Shown here piece after piece: positions 10,325 through 18,733 of a stretch of 64,000 bases of DNA. The stretch comes from Allomuricauda sp. TMED12 (GTDB lineage: Bacteria > Bacteroidota > Bacteroidia > Flavobacteriales > Flavobacteriaceae). The translations under genes were made by a program, and so were the position numbers. Location: positions 62,001 through 126,000 of the forward strand of contig NHBR02000119.1 in the NCBI GenBank assembly GCA_002167435.2. Reading direction: 5' to 3'. Each line of letters starts with the position of its first letter. The stretch's first letter is position 1. The notes under the pieces were generated by a model. That model was not told where the DNA came from and ran no database searches. It was given only the letters and a program-made list of their open reading frames with translations.

Positions 10325-10783
10325 TTATTCTTGTTTTGAAGTAACCCTCAAATAATAACCATCAGGGTCTACCAACCGAAAATCAGTAAGTCCCCACGGT
10401 TGTGTTTTTAAAGAATCATGAATAGGATATCCACTGGCTTTCACCTGTTCATAAACGGATCTGATGTCATCCACTTCCAATACGATTTCTACCCCATACC
10501 CTTTTTGCATATGTTTCAAATGGGGTTTGAAATGGTGGTCATCGCCAAGTTTGCCTATGGGACCAATACCCAAGATCACATTATCTCTTTTCACTGGTTG
10601 ATATGCACTATTTATCTTTTTGCCTTCCATTTGAAAACCCAAGATTCCGGTATAAAAATCCACCGATTTTTGCATATCAGAGGTAAATAGCTCCAATCGC
10701 AAGGTCGTGAAATCGTCATTTCTGGAATTACAGGAATAGCTCAAAAAAATAATTATGGATACCAAAGTTGCTGCAAGTCTCAT
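10325..10783 (-). CDS. VOC (glyoxalase-fold) family lipoprotein
   Basis: 152 residues. The first 18 form a lipoprotein signal (hydrophobic stretch ending LSYSC). The mature part is one vicinal-oxygen-chelate unit: LRLELFTSDMQKSVDFYTGILGF at the start, and DIRSVYEQVKASGYPI and FRLVDPDGYYLRVT at the end. VOC proteins are metal-dependent isomerases, dioxygenases or binding proteins. The substrate cannot be told, and an exported membrane-anchored form is less usual than a cytoplasmic one. It stands alone, separated from the next gene by a strong minus-strand terminator at 10891-10924. Confidence 0.8.
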   Translation of the reverse strand: MRLAATLVSIIIFLSYSCNSRNDDFTTLRLELFTSDMQKSVDFYTGILGFQMEGKKINSAYQPVKRDNVILGIGPIGKLGDDHHFKPHLKHMQKGYGVEIVLEVDDIRSVYEQVKASGYPIHDSLKTQPWGLTDFRLVDPDGYYLRVTSKQE

Positions 10784-10890
10784 AGTAATAGATTATTTGA
10801 TGATTGATGATAAAATGTATCTTTCAGTTTTGGAGCATAGAGTAAATCTTACTCAACAAACCTAATTTTCAGCAAACTTACTCTAGAAAC

Positions 10891-10924
10891 AAAAATCCAA
10901 TCTTAACCTAGGTTAAGATTGGAT
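10891..10924 (-). terminator. Strong intrinsic terminator (30-bp perfect palindrome)
   Basis: Bases 10895-10924 are a perfect 30-bp palindrome centred on CCTAGG. Allowing a 4-base loop, the RNA stem is 13 bp. On the minus strand it is followed by TTTTTG. It lies 33 bases after the stop of the GNAT gene and should end the long minus-strand run of genes upstream. Confidence 0.85.
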
Positions 10925-10956
10925 AAATTAAATCTTGGCAACAAAACAAATCAAGT

Positions 10957-11409
10957 TCAAAAATGCATTTTCATGCCTTCGTGGGTGGCCTTAAATCCAA
11001 GTGATTCATAAAAGCGGATGGCATCGGGCCGTTTCTTATCGGTAGTCAATTGCAACAAATGGGCCTTACGGTCCTTTGCCCTATCAATGGCCCATTCGAA
11101 CACAGTTTTACCTATCCCCAGCCCCCGATGATCCTTGTGTACTCGAACGCCTTCAATTTGTGCACGAACACCACCTTGGTAAGTCAGATAAGGAATAAAC
11201 GTCAATTGAAAAACCGCGATGATCTCGTTTTCTTCGTTTTGGACCACCATCAATTCCTGATTGTTGTCCGAATCAATCCGCTCAAAAGCATCATAATACG
11301 TTTTGGGCAAAGGAATAGTAAAATTTTCGCGCGTACTGCCCAATGCATCATCGGCGATCATTTCTACAATTGCCTGTATATCTCCGGAGTTTGCCTTTCT
11401 GAATTTCAT
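10957..11409 (-). CDS. GNAT family N-acetyltransferase
   Basis: 150 residues, a single GNAT domain. It begins MKFRKANSGDIQAIVEMI, and the acetyl-CoA-binding motif A appears as VHKDHRGLGIGKTVFEWAI (R-G-x-G-I-G). Motif B is RFYESLGFKATHEGMKM. It transfers an acetyl group from acetyl-CoA to an amine of a small molecule or protein; the substrate is unknown. It is the last gene of the minus-strand run, 24 bases after the NTF2-like gene and followed by a strong terminator. A second, unrelated GNAT gene lies at 16306. Confidence 0.88.
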   Translation of the reverse strand: MKFRKANSGDIQAIVEMIADDALGSTRENFTIPLPKTYYDAFERIDSDNNQELMVVQNEENEIIAVFQLTFIPYLTYQGGVRAQIEGVRVHKDHRGLGIGKTVFEWAIDRAKDRKAHLLQLTTDKKRPDAIRFYESLGFKATHEGMKMHF

Positions 11410-11433
11410 GAGCTTTACTGTTTATTCGATTTT

Positions 11434-11904
11434 TCAATTGTGATGCCTTCTCAAGTGCTTTATCAATCCATTTTCATCAAATTCAATGGACATGATCTGT
11501 CCAGTGGTATGTTCAACAATGGTATCCATGTGGTATGGTTTTACCTTGGCCCAGATTTTTATTTTGACAAAGGCAACATTATTTCCCATCATAATATTCT
11601 CTATGGTTACCCTGTGAAAATACACTTTGTTCTGTAGTTTATCCAATAACCCCTTTTTGAACTCCGTTTTATCCGCGACAACCACACCGTATTTAATGTG
11701 CTCATCCTTAAAATCATCTGCAAAAAAGGAAAGGAAATGATCAACATCATCAATACTACTGTTGGGTTGTTGTTTGGCACTGTATGCTTCAATAAAAGAA
11801 ACCGTTTTATCAGTTAAATTCAAAGAAATCGTATCCTCTTGAGCGGATGCAACAAGTATAAATACAGAAAAGAATATGGTAACAGTGGTTTTTATCTTTT
11901 TCAT
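11434..11904 (-). CDS. Exported NTF2/SnoaL-like protein
   Basis: 156 residues with a signal peptide (MKKIKTTVTIFFSVFILVASAQ) and an NTF2-like cone fold signature: VDHFLSFFADDFKDEHIKYG, a central KTEFKKGLLDKL helix and the ending FDENGLIKHLRRHHN. Such proteins are polyketide-cyclase, isomerase or binding modules; no catalytic assignment is possible here. It lies 16 bases after the exported amidohydrolase gene, so the two are probably co-transcribed and both act in the periplasm. Confidence 0.75.
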   Translation of the reverse strand: MKKIKTTVTIFFSVFILVASAQEDTISLNLTDKTVSFIEAYSAKQQPNSSIDDVDHFLSFFADDFKDEHIKYGVVVADKTEFKKGLLDKLQNKVYFHRVTIENIMMGNNVAFVKIKIWAKVKPYHMDTIVEHTTGQIMSIEFDENGLIKHLRRHHN

Positions 11905-11920
11905 AATTCATTTTCAATTG

Positions 11921-13405
11921 TTACTCATCCACATTTTTCGCCGATAAGTTCTTTCTATTTAAGGATTTTCCGTTAATAATTACTTGTTCAATGTCGTTGT
12001 AAGCCATAATATCTTGCAATGGGTTTTTGTTCAAGATCAAAAGATTGGCTTTTTTACCCTCCTCAACTGTACCGTATAGTTTTTCAAGATTAAATGCTTT
12101 TGCATTTTCTATGGTCGCCATTGCCAATATGTTGCCCAAAGGAATCCCTGCATTTTCCATTTCCAGCATTTCCAAATAACCATTGTACCCAGGTGGATTG
12201 CCAAAGGTTGGGGACGAAGGGGTATCTGTTCCAAATAATAAATGGCCACCATGATCATTCATATATTTCATGCTAACCTTTCCTTGATTAGAGATTCGAT
12301 TGAAATTGTTTGAAATAATATTCTTGGGTGCATTGCCAAAAACATTGGCATACATAGTATTTGAGTTTGCTTTGTAATATGCAATCAACTCGTTTGGCAA
12401 CACGTGCTCCAACTCTGGATCATTTAGGTAATTGGAATCAGTGAGTTCCCGTAGACCATTGATTACTTGTAATGTTGGCATATAGCCCACCTTGTTTTTA
12501 ATTTCTGTATCCAGTACATCTTTGATTGCCTCTGGAATTACTCCTGTGGAATCCAACCTATGGTTGCCCCAATTCCAAAGCCCATGGGCGATTACATCCA
12601 CTTGGGCATTTCCTAAAAAATCATGTGCCTCCAACGAATTTCCATGAACAGCCAAAACCAAGTTGTTTTTATGCGCTTCCATTTTCAAATTTGCCATCAA
12701 TGTTTTTGAAGGAGTCGGAAAACGAGGTTGTGTTGGGTCAAAGCCGGGCTCGTAATACGTTTTTAGAACAATAGCTCCGGATGATGCTATTCTTTGGGCC
12801 ACTGCTTTTGGCGTATGGTTTTCTTTCAAATATTTTTCAGGAATGGGATAGTCCTCATTTTCTTGATATATAAAATTGGGGATATCATCATTCCAATTGG
12901 ACAGTCCATAGCCATTTCCAATAACCGCACCTCCACCAGCATAATACAAGTCTGGTCCGATTACTGCTTTTTGAAAATCGGTCAATCTTTCCGGTTTGGC
13001 GGTACCCAAATCAATCAAGGTGGTATAGCCAAAATAGAGATAGCTTTTAGGCAGCTGCTCTTTGAAATTCTTTACAATTTCTGGGTTGTCCAGTTCCTCG
13101 TCGTCCGATAGCGCATCGGTTCCCGTTACATGAACATGACTATCTATAAGGCCTGGAATAATATATTTTCCTGCTGCATCAATAGTGGCAAAAGAACCCT
13201 TTAGGTTGGGCTCATCCTTTCCAACATATAAGATGCTATCTCCATCCACTACAATAAAACTATCAGGAGATATGGTTTGGTCGTCGGGGGATATGATTTG
13301 GGCATTTTCAATTAGCAACCCGTTTTCCACAAAAATTTCAACCTCACTGGTTTTGCATGAGATTAAAGTGAAGGTAAAGAGCAGTAATCCTATTATTTTG
13401 TTCAT
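11921..13405 (-). CDS. Lipoprotein amidohydrolase (imidazolonepropionase/prolidase-like)
   Basis: 494 residues with a lipoprotein signal ending LISC (Cys17). The amidohydrolase metal ligands are all visible: HVH in GLIDSHVHVTG, the bridging lysine in IVLKTYYEPG, histidines in LAVHGNS and VIAHGLW, and the aspartate in LFGTDTPSS. The C-terminus has the usual NLLILNKNPL small beta domain. This subgroup often hydrolyses Xaa-Pro dipeptides or N-acyl compounds, but specificity is not readable. It is anchored on the outer face of a membrane. It sits in the long minus-strand gene run and resembles the C-terminal half of the M61 fusion protein at 22971. Confidence 0.9.
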   Translation of the reverse strand: MNKIIGLLLFTFTLISCKTSEVEIFVENGLLIENAQIISPDDQTISPDSFIVVDGDSILYVGKDEPNLKGSFATIDAAGKYIIPGLIDSHVHVTGTDALSDDEELDNPEIVKNFKEQLPKSYLYFGYTTLIDLGTAKPERLTDFQKAVIGPDLYYAGGGAVIGNGYGLSNWNDDIPNFIYQENEDYPIPEKYLKENHTPKAVAQRIASSGAIVLKTYYEPGFDPTQPRFPTPSKTLMANLKMEAHKNNLVLAVHGNSLEAHDFLGNAQVDVIAHGLWNWGNHRLDSTGVIPEAIKDVLDTEIKNKVGYMPTLQVINGLRELTDSNYLNDPELEHVLPNELIAYYKANSNTMYANVFGNAPKNIISNNFNRISNQGKVSMKYMNDHGGHLLFGTDTPSSPTFGNPPGYNGYLEMLEMENAGIPLGNILAMATIENAKAFNLEKLYGTVEEGKKANLLILNKNPLQDIMAYNDIEQVIINGKSLNRKNLSAKNVDE

Positions 13406-13451
13406 CGTGTTTTTTTAATTGGAATTTGTACGCCAATTTTTACGCGCAGTA

Positions 13452-14414
13452 TTAATTGCTACTAATATTCCTCTCAATAGTTTCTTTTACAGTCCTGAAA
13501 TCAACCCAATAAATATTCCCCAACCACTCAGAATCACCATTTTCACCTTGGATTTCGAATCCTCTATGGAAAAATAAATATTTACCGTCCGGTGAGACAC
13601 TGGGAGCCATTTCTGTTTGGGCCGTATTTATACTTTGACCCAAATTATAGGCCTTTGTCCATATCCCATCTTTATTAAAACTGATGTAGAGATCACTATC
13701 TCCAAATCCAGAAGGTTTCTCACCATCAAATATCATGTAGCTTTCGTCGGGTGCGATGTAGGAGTGGGCAATCATTTTTCCAGAGTTTATTTCCTCCCTC
13801 ATTCGTTGAATGTCACCATATTCCCCGTCTTCGAAATTGGAATAATAGATTCCTCCATCCTCGGGATTGCCGCCTTCCTCTTCGGAAGTGAAATATAGAT
13901 TACCACTTTCGGAAGAGGTAAGGTACATCATATAGGTTGGTGCTTTCGGTTTTAACATAGGTATCGGCTCACTCCATCCATTATCCTTTTTTTGGCTGTA
14001 CCATTGGATTAAACCCGGCGATTTGATGGAATCGTTTATCGGCCTCGAACTGCCAAAATAAAGTCGGTCTCCTTTGGGACTGATATGGGGTTCGAACTCC
14101 CATGTTTCTTCTGAGGATAAAAAAGCGATTTTGGGTACTGTCCAGCTACCGTTGACCAATTTTGAAGTAAAAATATTGTTCCTTTCCCCCGGTGCACGAC
14201 GTGTAAAATAGATTTCGTCCATTTCTGGGGAGAAAGTAATAGCAAAATCCATCGTATCACCCATTGAAATAACCCCTTCACCAAAAATCAAGGGAGTAGT
14301 ACCCGTCGGAACTTCTTCGCTGAGCAATGTAAGATTTGATTTTTCACTTTCCTGACATGATGCGATCAAGAAAGCAAATAAAGTAAAGATGACAAATGTC
14401 GGTATGTTTTTCAT
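13452..14414 (-). CDS. PD40 (TolB-like beta-propeller) lipoprotein
   Basis: 320 residues, with a lipoprotein signal ending LIASC (Cys20). Repeated blade motifs of WD40-like PD40 type are visible: ITFSPEMDEIYFTRR, PHISPKGDRLYFGSS, SYIAPDESYMIFDG and PSVSPDGKYLFFHRG. These make a partial propeller of at least four or five blades and are typically binding domains on exported Bacteroidota proteins. There is no attached OmpA or peptidase domain, so it is a stand-alone propeller. It lies 46 bases before the amidohydrolase gene in the same run; a role in presenting or binding its substrate is only inference. Confidence 0.82.
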   Translation of the reverse strand: MKNIPTFVIFTLFAFLIASCQESEKSNLTLLSEEVPTGTTPLIFGEGVISMGDTMDFAITFSPEMDEIYFTRRAPGERNNIFTSKLVNGSWTVPKIAFLSSEETWEFEPHISPKGDRLYFGSSRPINDSIKSPGLIQWYSQKKDNGWSEPIPMLKPKAPTYMMYLTSSESGNLYFTSEEEGGNPEDGGIYYSNFEDGEYGDIQRMREEINSGKMIAHSYIAPDESYMIFDGEKPSGFGDSDLYISFNKDGIWTKAYNLGQSINTAQTEMAPSVSPDGKYLFFHRGFEIQGENGDSEWLGNIYWVDFRTVKETIERNISSN

Positions 14415-14451
14415 GTTCGTTTTTTTGATTGATGATATGCTGTTTCAAATA

Positions 14452-14847
14452 TTATTGCTTCAAGACTTTGTTTGTGATGATAGTTACCAGCAAGAGAAGG
14501 AAAGCAATTCCAAACCCCAATATACCAATGTTTATACCAAAAAGCGTTTTTTCGCTTCCGTCCAAGTATTTCATGGACCCTCCGTAAAAGTCCTTCAAGA
14601 TGTAGGCCAATAGAAAGCCCCCGGTAACCAACATACTCACTATCGCACTGTTTTTTACGTCCTTTTTCACCCAGACCAGCCATAGGCAAAAAAGCCCCAT
14701 TCCTGAGTTGGTCATCAGTTGCCACACCTCGTGGATACGAACATGTGGCGTCCAATCTGGATTGAACACATGGGTGTCGTTAATTTCTAAAAATGGGACA
14801 GCAATGGCATAAAGTACAATGCTGAAGGTGATGATAAATCTGTTCAT
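14452..14847 (-). CDS. Four-helix membrane protein of unknown function
   Basis: 131 residues with about four hydrophobic segments (FIITFSIVLYAIAVPFL, MGLFCLWLVWV, AIVSMLVTGGFLLAYIL, LGFGIAFLLLLVTII). I do not recognise a family. It lies 20 bases after the serine hydrolase gene and 37 before the PD40 gene, so it should be co-transcribed with them. An overlapping minus-strand frame of 114 codons (14411-14755) is a shadow. Confidence 0.7.
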   Translation of the reverse strand: MNRFIITFSIVLYAIAVPFLEINDTHVFNPDWTPHVRIHEVWQLMTNSGMGLFCLWLVWVKKDVKNSAIVSMLVTGGFLLAYILKDFYGGSMKYLDGSEKTLFGINIGILGFGIAFLLLLVTIITNKVLKQ

Positions 14848-14867
14848 TTTTTGATTGTTTTAAATCC

Positions 14868-15956
14868 TTATTGTATGAGTTTATATAGTTCTTCTTCAAA
14901 TGACCTATAGGTTTCCTCATACCTGTTATTGCTTAAAATCACGAGAAACTCATTGCTCTCCGGCAAATACAAAGTCATCGTTTTGGCGCCTCCCCAACTT
15001 CCGTTATGATACACCCATTTTCCCTTGCTTTCGGTATCGTAGATAGCAACACCGAATCCATACTTTTTGGAAATATCATCTGTGGAGAGCATTATTTGCT
15101 TGCTTTCTTCGGTGATCAACGTATTGTTTCGCAATGCTTGCTTCCATTTTTCAAGATCCAGAACGGAAGTGTAAATACCGCTACCACCAATTATGGCTTT
15201 CATCCAGTTGAGGTGTTTGTGGTTTTTATCCTTATACGCTTTTTGATATCTCTTTTTACGTTCATCGTAGGTATACCCGATAGCTACATTGTCCAAATGC
15301 TCTGGGTTTTGATCAACGGAAGTGACTCTTGAAGATTGCATTCCTGCTGGAACAAAAATATGTTCCTTGATGTAGGCTTGATAGGATTGTTGACTGACTT
15401 TCTCAATAATGACCGCCAATACCACATACCCCGTATTATCGTAGTCATATTGGCTTCCTGGTTCAAAATGCAATTCCAGTTTTAATCTGTTTAAAACCTC
15501 AACCACATCTTGATGGGTCGCCATTCGCTTCCGGTCCCAATTTTTCTTATCGTAAAACAGTTTTTGATAATCCGGAAGTCCGGCCTGGTGCCTTAATAAA
15601 TGTTCTATGGTAATTTGCGGATAAGGAAAATCGGAAATAATCTCTTGCACCTTGGTATCATATCCAATCAGCTTTTTTTCAACCAACTGAATAATGGCCA
15701 TCGCCGTAAATTGCTTGGAACAAGAAGCCAGTCCAAATAAGATGATATCCTCAAGGGGCTTTTTTGAATCAAAATCGGTAAAACCATAACTTCCTGTAAA
15801 AATGATGGAATCATTTTTTGAGTACAACACATTTCCGTTAAAACCTTTTGACTGATGAACCTTTGCCAAACTATCGATACGCTGTATTATTTGAGCATTT
15901 AAATTGTTAAACATTAGAGTGTTTAACATAAACATTCCTATTAATAATTTTCTCAT
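14868..15956 (-). CDS. Exported serine hydrolase, beta-lactamase class C family
   Basis: 362 residues with a signal peptide (MRKLLIGMFMLNTLMFNNLNAQ). The three active-site motifs of the class C/penicillin-binding fold are present: SxxK as SCSK in LASCSKQFTA, YxN as YDN in QYDYDNTGY, and a KTG-equivalent HNG in YHNGSWGG. This family includes D-aminopeptidases, esterases and beta-lactamase-like proteins; the HxG version of the third motif argues for an esterase or peptidase rather than an antibiotic-resistance enzyme. It acts in the periplasm. It starts 5 bases after the small gene at 15962 stops. Confidence 0.88.
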   Translation of the reverse strand: MRKLLIGMFMLNTLMFNNLNAQIIQRIDSLAKVHQSKGFNGNVLYSKNDSIIFTGSYGFTDFDSKKPLEDIILFGLASCSKQFTAMAIIQLVEKKLIGYDTKVQEIISDFPYPQITIEHLLRHQAGLPDYQKLFYDKKNWDRKRMATHQDVVEVLNRLKLELHFEPGSQYDYDNTGYVVLAVIIEKVSQQSYQAYIKEHIFVPAGMQSSRVTSVDQNPEHLDNVAIGYTYDERKKRYQKAYKDKNHKHLNWMKAIIGGSGIYTSVLDLEKWKQALRNNTLITEESKQIMLSTDDISKKYGFGVAIYDTESKGKWVYHNGSWGGAKTMTLYLPESNEFLVILSNNRYEETYRSFEEELYKLIQ

Positions 15957-15961
15957 GATGC

Positions 15962-16255
15962 CTATTTGATTTTATATAGATTCGTTGTTGCTCTTTTTAA
16001 ATCTGCATCTGGTATAAACCTATCTGAAATCGTGAGAATGGCATGCAGGTTGTCCTGCAACCTATCCAGCTTCATTTCCTCTGGACTGATGGAAGTTTGC
16101 AAAAGATGTAATGCCATGTCTGCTAAGAGCAACCGCTGTTTTTCCAGCCATTCATCATCATTTTTATTTGCAGGATGATTCAAATAAGCCGTTTCCACTT
16201 GGCTGTGCAGTTCCCAACTGGTGGCTATCATTTTTGTTCTTTCCTCTTTTGTCAT
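15962..16255 (-). CDS. Small conserved-looking helical protein
   Basis: 97 residues, charged and helical, with no signal peptide or transmembrane segment. It begins MTKEERTKMIATSWELHSQVET. I do not recognise it. Its stop is 5 bases before the start of the serine hydrolase gene, a spacing that argues it is real and leads the operon. Confidence 0.6.
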   Translation of the reverse strand: MTKEERTKMIATSWELHSQVETAYLNHPANKNDDEWLEKQRLLLADMALHLLQTSISPEEMKLDRLQDNLHAILTISDRFIPDADLKRATTNLYKIK

Positions 16256-16305
16256 ACTTCAATGTTTGTAAGATTACCAAGCGACAGTTACTATTTAATG
16301 TTTGA

Positions 16306-16755
16306 TTAGCAGCTTTTCAACTCCATATGTAAGATTGGATAAGGCTTCCCCGAAGCATCCAGTTCTGACCGTCCAACTACCTCAAATCCATGTTTTAAAT
16401 AGAAACCTATTGCTTGCTCATTTTGTTCGTTCACATCTACCTTTTGGACCTGCATTTCGGAAATGGCATACTGCAGTAATTTTCTTCCGATGCCCGTTCC
16501 TCTATTGTCGGGATGGATAAAGAGCATCTCTAGATTATGATCGGCAACACCCAAAAAGCCAAGAACAGTTCCTTGACCATCTCTTGCGCATCGGAGTTCA
16601 ACTGCATCCAAATAGGTATTGAGAATCAATGGTCGGAAATATCGGATATCCTCCTCCTTCAAAAAATCGTGCGTTGCCCTAACCGATGCTTCCCATACTT
16701 CTACCAAGGTGGGGTATTCTGACTTTTGAGCTATGTCTACTTTAAATATATTCAT
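16306..16755 (-). CDS. GNAT family N-acetyltransferase (PhnO/YiaC-like)
   Basis: 149 residues from the ATG at 16755, giving MNIFKVDIAQKSEYPTLVEVWEASV, the usual start of this group. A longer frame starting at 16815 adds residues with no domain match. Motif A is LFIHPDNRGTGIGRKLLQYAI, with R-G-T-G-I-G for acetyl-CoA; the end is IGFYLKHGFEVVGRSELD, typical of YjaB/YiaC-like enzymes. It has the RATHDFL segment often seen in these. The substrate is unknown. It is 50 bases upstream of the run that starts at 16255 and may have its own promoter. Confidence 0.88.
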   Translation of the reverse strand: MNIFKVDIAQKSEYPTLVEVWEASVRATHDFLKEEDIRYFRPLILNTYLDAVELRCARDGQGTVLGFLGVADHNLEMLFIHPDNRGTGIGRKLLQYAISEMQVQKVDVNEQNEQAIGFYLKHGFEVVGRSELDASGKPYPILHMELKSC

Positions 16756-16866
16756 GGATTGGTCTTTTCTATATGTCTTAAAAAAAGGTGCTAATTTACA
16801 TTTACCCCTATTCATAAAGATTAACCATGATAAATAAATAGATGAAAGCCTTTATCAAAACAAATG

Positions 16867-17709
16867 CTAAGCGTTTTGTGTCGTACTTTCCCAAATACCT
16901 GTTTTCTTGGTCTCATGTACATACTCAACAAAACTCTTGGACTTGCGCTTAAGTACCTTTTCAATATCATTGCTGATTTCTGACACCATGGGATTTCCCA
17001 ATACTTCAGTAAACAAATATTCAATTAGCCAGACAAAGTCTGCTGGTACGCCTTGTTCCTTCATAGCAGCAACATATTCTTCTATCGTAATAGGAACAAA
17101 ATTTATATCCCTTTCGGTGACTTCGGCAATTTCGGCAATTGCTTCTTTAAAAGATAAGGTAGTAGGTCCCGTAAGTTGATATATATTTCCATTATGCTGC
17201 TCATGAAGCAAAGCTTCGACCACTACATCGGCAATATCTCCTGTGTCTACATAAGGCACTTGCACCTCGGCTTGTGGCAATGCCACGAATCCTTGTTGTA
17301 TCGGTTCCAAAAAGAAGCTTTCGCTAAAGTTTTGACTGAACCAACTTGCCCGTACAATGGTATATTCCAATCCCGAGTGAATTACAACTTGCTCGCAAAG
17401 TTCAGCTTCTCGCTCCCCTTTACCTGAAAGCAGCACTACTTTTTTCAAGTTCTTTTTCTGTGCAAGAGCGATAAGGTTTTCAATGGACTGTTTTGCTCCC
17501 GGTACTGCTAAATCCGGTTGATAAGTGATGTACATTTTGTCCATACCTTCAAGAACATCTTCCCATGTATCTTCATTGTTCCAATCGAATGCGGGTTGTG
17601 ATGACCTTGAACCGACACGAACATTTTGGTTGAGCAATTCAAGGCTTTCAACGACCTTTCTTCCTGTTTTACCGGTTCCGCCGAGGATTAAAAAATTCTC
17701 TTTTTTCAT
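16867..17709 (-). CDS. NmrA-like NAD(P)-binding protein (atypical SDR)
   Basis: 280 residues from the ATG at 17709 (MKKENFLILGGTGKTGRKVV). A longer frame starting at 17817 would overlap the upstream gene and is unlikely. The Rossmann motif GGTGKTGRKV sits at the N-terminus, and KVVLLSGKGE and EYTIVRASWFSQNF match NmrA/atypical SDR proteins. These reduce quinones or other substrates or act as redox sensors. It starts 3 bases downstream of the DUF1772 gene, an operon with two membrane proteins. Together they look like a small redox or detoxification cassette, but the substrate cannot be read. Confidence 0.85.
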   Translation of the reverse strand: MKKENFLILGGTGKTGRKVVESLELLNQNVRVGSRSSQPAFDWNNEDTWEDVLEGMDKMYITYQPDLAVPGAKQSIENLIALAQKKNLKKVVLLSGKGEREAELCEQVVIHSGLEYTIVRASWFSQNFSESFFLEPIQQGFVALPQAEVQVPYVDTGDIADVVVEALLHEQHNGNIYQLTGPTTLSFKEAIAEIAEVTERDINFVPITIEEYVAAMKEQGVPADFVWLIEYLFTEVLGNPMVSEISNDIEKVLKRKSKSFVEYVHETKKTGIWESTTQNA

Positions 17710-17711
17710 GA

Positions 17712-18227
17712 TTATAAATTTGTATTTGTATTGAATTGATTTTGTGAAAGGGTAAGAATCAGCAATAACAATGATAGTACAGACGTAATCGTCCTTATCA
17801 GATGTAATCTGTTCCATTTGTGCTCAAAACTGTTTCGTAAAGCCTTTAATTTTTCAGGGGATGAGTTTTCCAAATCGGTACTTTCCAACATTTCATTAAG
17901 AGGGACATTCCCAAAAATGGTAATGACCACGACTCCTGCCACATATAATATTCCTGCAGCAAATAGCATCCAAAAAATGGTATTGGACTGATTTCGGTTG
18001 AGATAGATATTTGCGATATGAGTGAAAAACGGTCCAAAAAACACTACCAAAAAAAGCGGGTTGATGATAGCCCTGTTCATTTCTTGAAAGGACTGCAAGT
18101 ATCCAAGATCATCCAAGCGACCTATCCCTGGTGTTACTGCATTGGTCCAAGTAAAGCAGAGACCTGCAGTTAAACCTGTAAGCAAGATGGTGCTGATTGT
18201 TGTAATCGAATTGATAGAGAATTCCAT
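17712..18227 (-). CDS. DUF1772 (anthrone oxygenase-like) membrane protein
   Basis: 171 residues with four transmembrane helices. The N-terminal helix followed by AGLCFTWTNAVTPGIGRLDDLGYLQSFQEMNRAIINP matches DUF1772 proteins, related by name to fungal anthrone oxygenases; bacterial function is unproven. It lies between the NmrA-like gene (2-base gap) and another small membrane protein (7-base gap), in a tight three-gene operon. Confidence 0.8.
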   Translation of the reverse strand: MEFSINSITTISTILLTGLTAGLCFTWTNAVTPGIGRLDDLGYLQSFQEMNRAIINPLFLVVFFGPFFTHIANIYLNRNQSNTIFWMLFAAGILYVAGVVVITIFGNVPLNEMLESTDLENSSPEKLKALRNSFEHKWNRLHLIRTITSVLSLLLLILTLSQNQFNTNTNL

Positions 18228-18234
18228 GGCTCTT

Positions 18235-18642
18235 TTATAATTGGTTCAATGACTTTGATTGTTCCGGACGAACTTTTACATACCAGTAGAGCACTGCAAC
18301 CAATACAAACTCAAAGGCTATTAACCAGAAATCCAGAGAGCCAAAAAAGCTTGCATAACTGCCACCGTAGGGAATAATCAACATGGGAACTGTGATCAGG
18401 GCATCCAGTGTGGCGCTCGCCAATAACATCAACAGCCCCAGCGTAAATCCGTGAACAAACTTCTCTTTCCTATAATAAATCCTTGCCCCCAACCATACTA
18501 AAGGGGGTATTACCAATGCCAAACCTATATTGGCCTGCAAGTATTGATCCTCCATTATCGGCAACATATAAATGGCCGAAAAGGCAGAAACTCCAAGAAT
18601 CCAAACCACGATTCCGACTGCCAATGCTTTAATTGTTTTCAT
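18235..18642 (-). CDS. DUF5367-like four-helix membrane protein
   Basis: 135 residues with four hydrophobic helices (TIKALAVGIVVWILGVSAF, LALVIPPLVWLGARIYY, GFTLGLLMLLASATLDALI, FWLIAFEFVLVAVLYWYV). The TLDALITVPML segment in the third helix is typical of DUF5367-type proteins, as far as I can recall. Function unknown. It is first in the operon with the DUF1772 and NmrA-like genes. A TAGTTTTG -7-like element lies at 18668-18675 on the minus strand, 26 bases upstream, without a clear -33 match. Confidence 0.7.
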   Translation of the reverse strand: MKTIKALAVGIVVWILGVSAFSAIYMLPIMEDQYLQANIGLALVIPPLVWLGARIYYRKEKFVHGFTLGLLMLLASATLDALITVPMLIIPYGGSYASFFGSLDFWLIAFEFVLVAVLYWYVKVRPEQSKSLNQL

Positions 18643-18733
18643 TTTTCCTGTTTTTCTGATTACAGGACAAAACTACATTGACAGTCAAGCTGTTATTTAT
18701 TCCAAAAGGAGTATGATTTGTTTCAAATGGAGT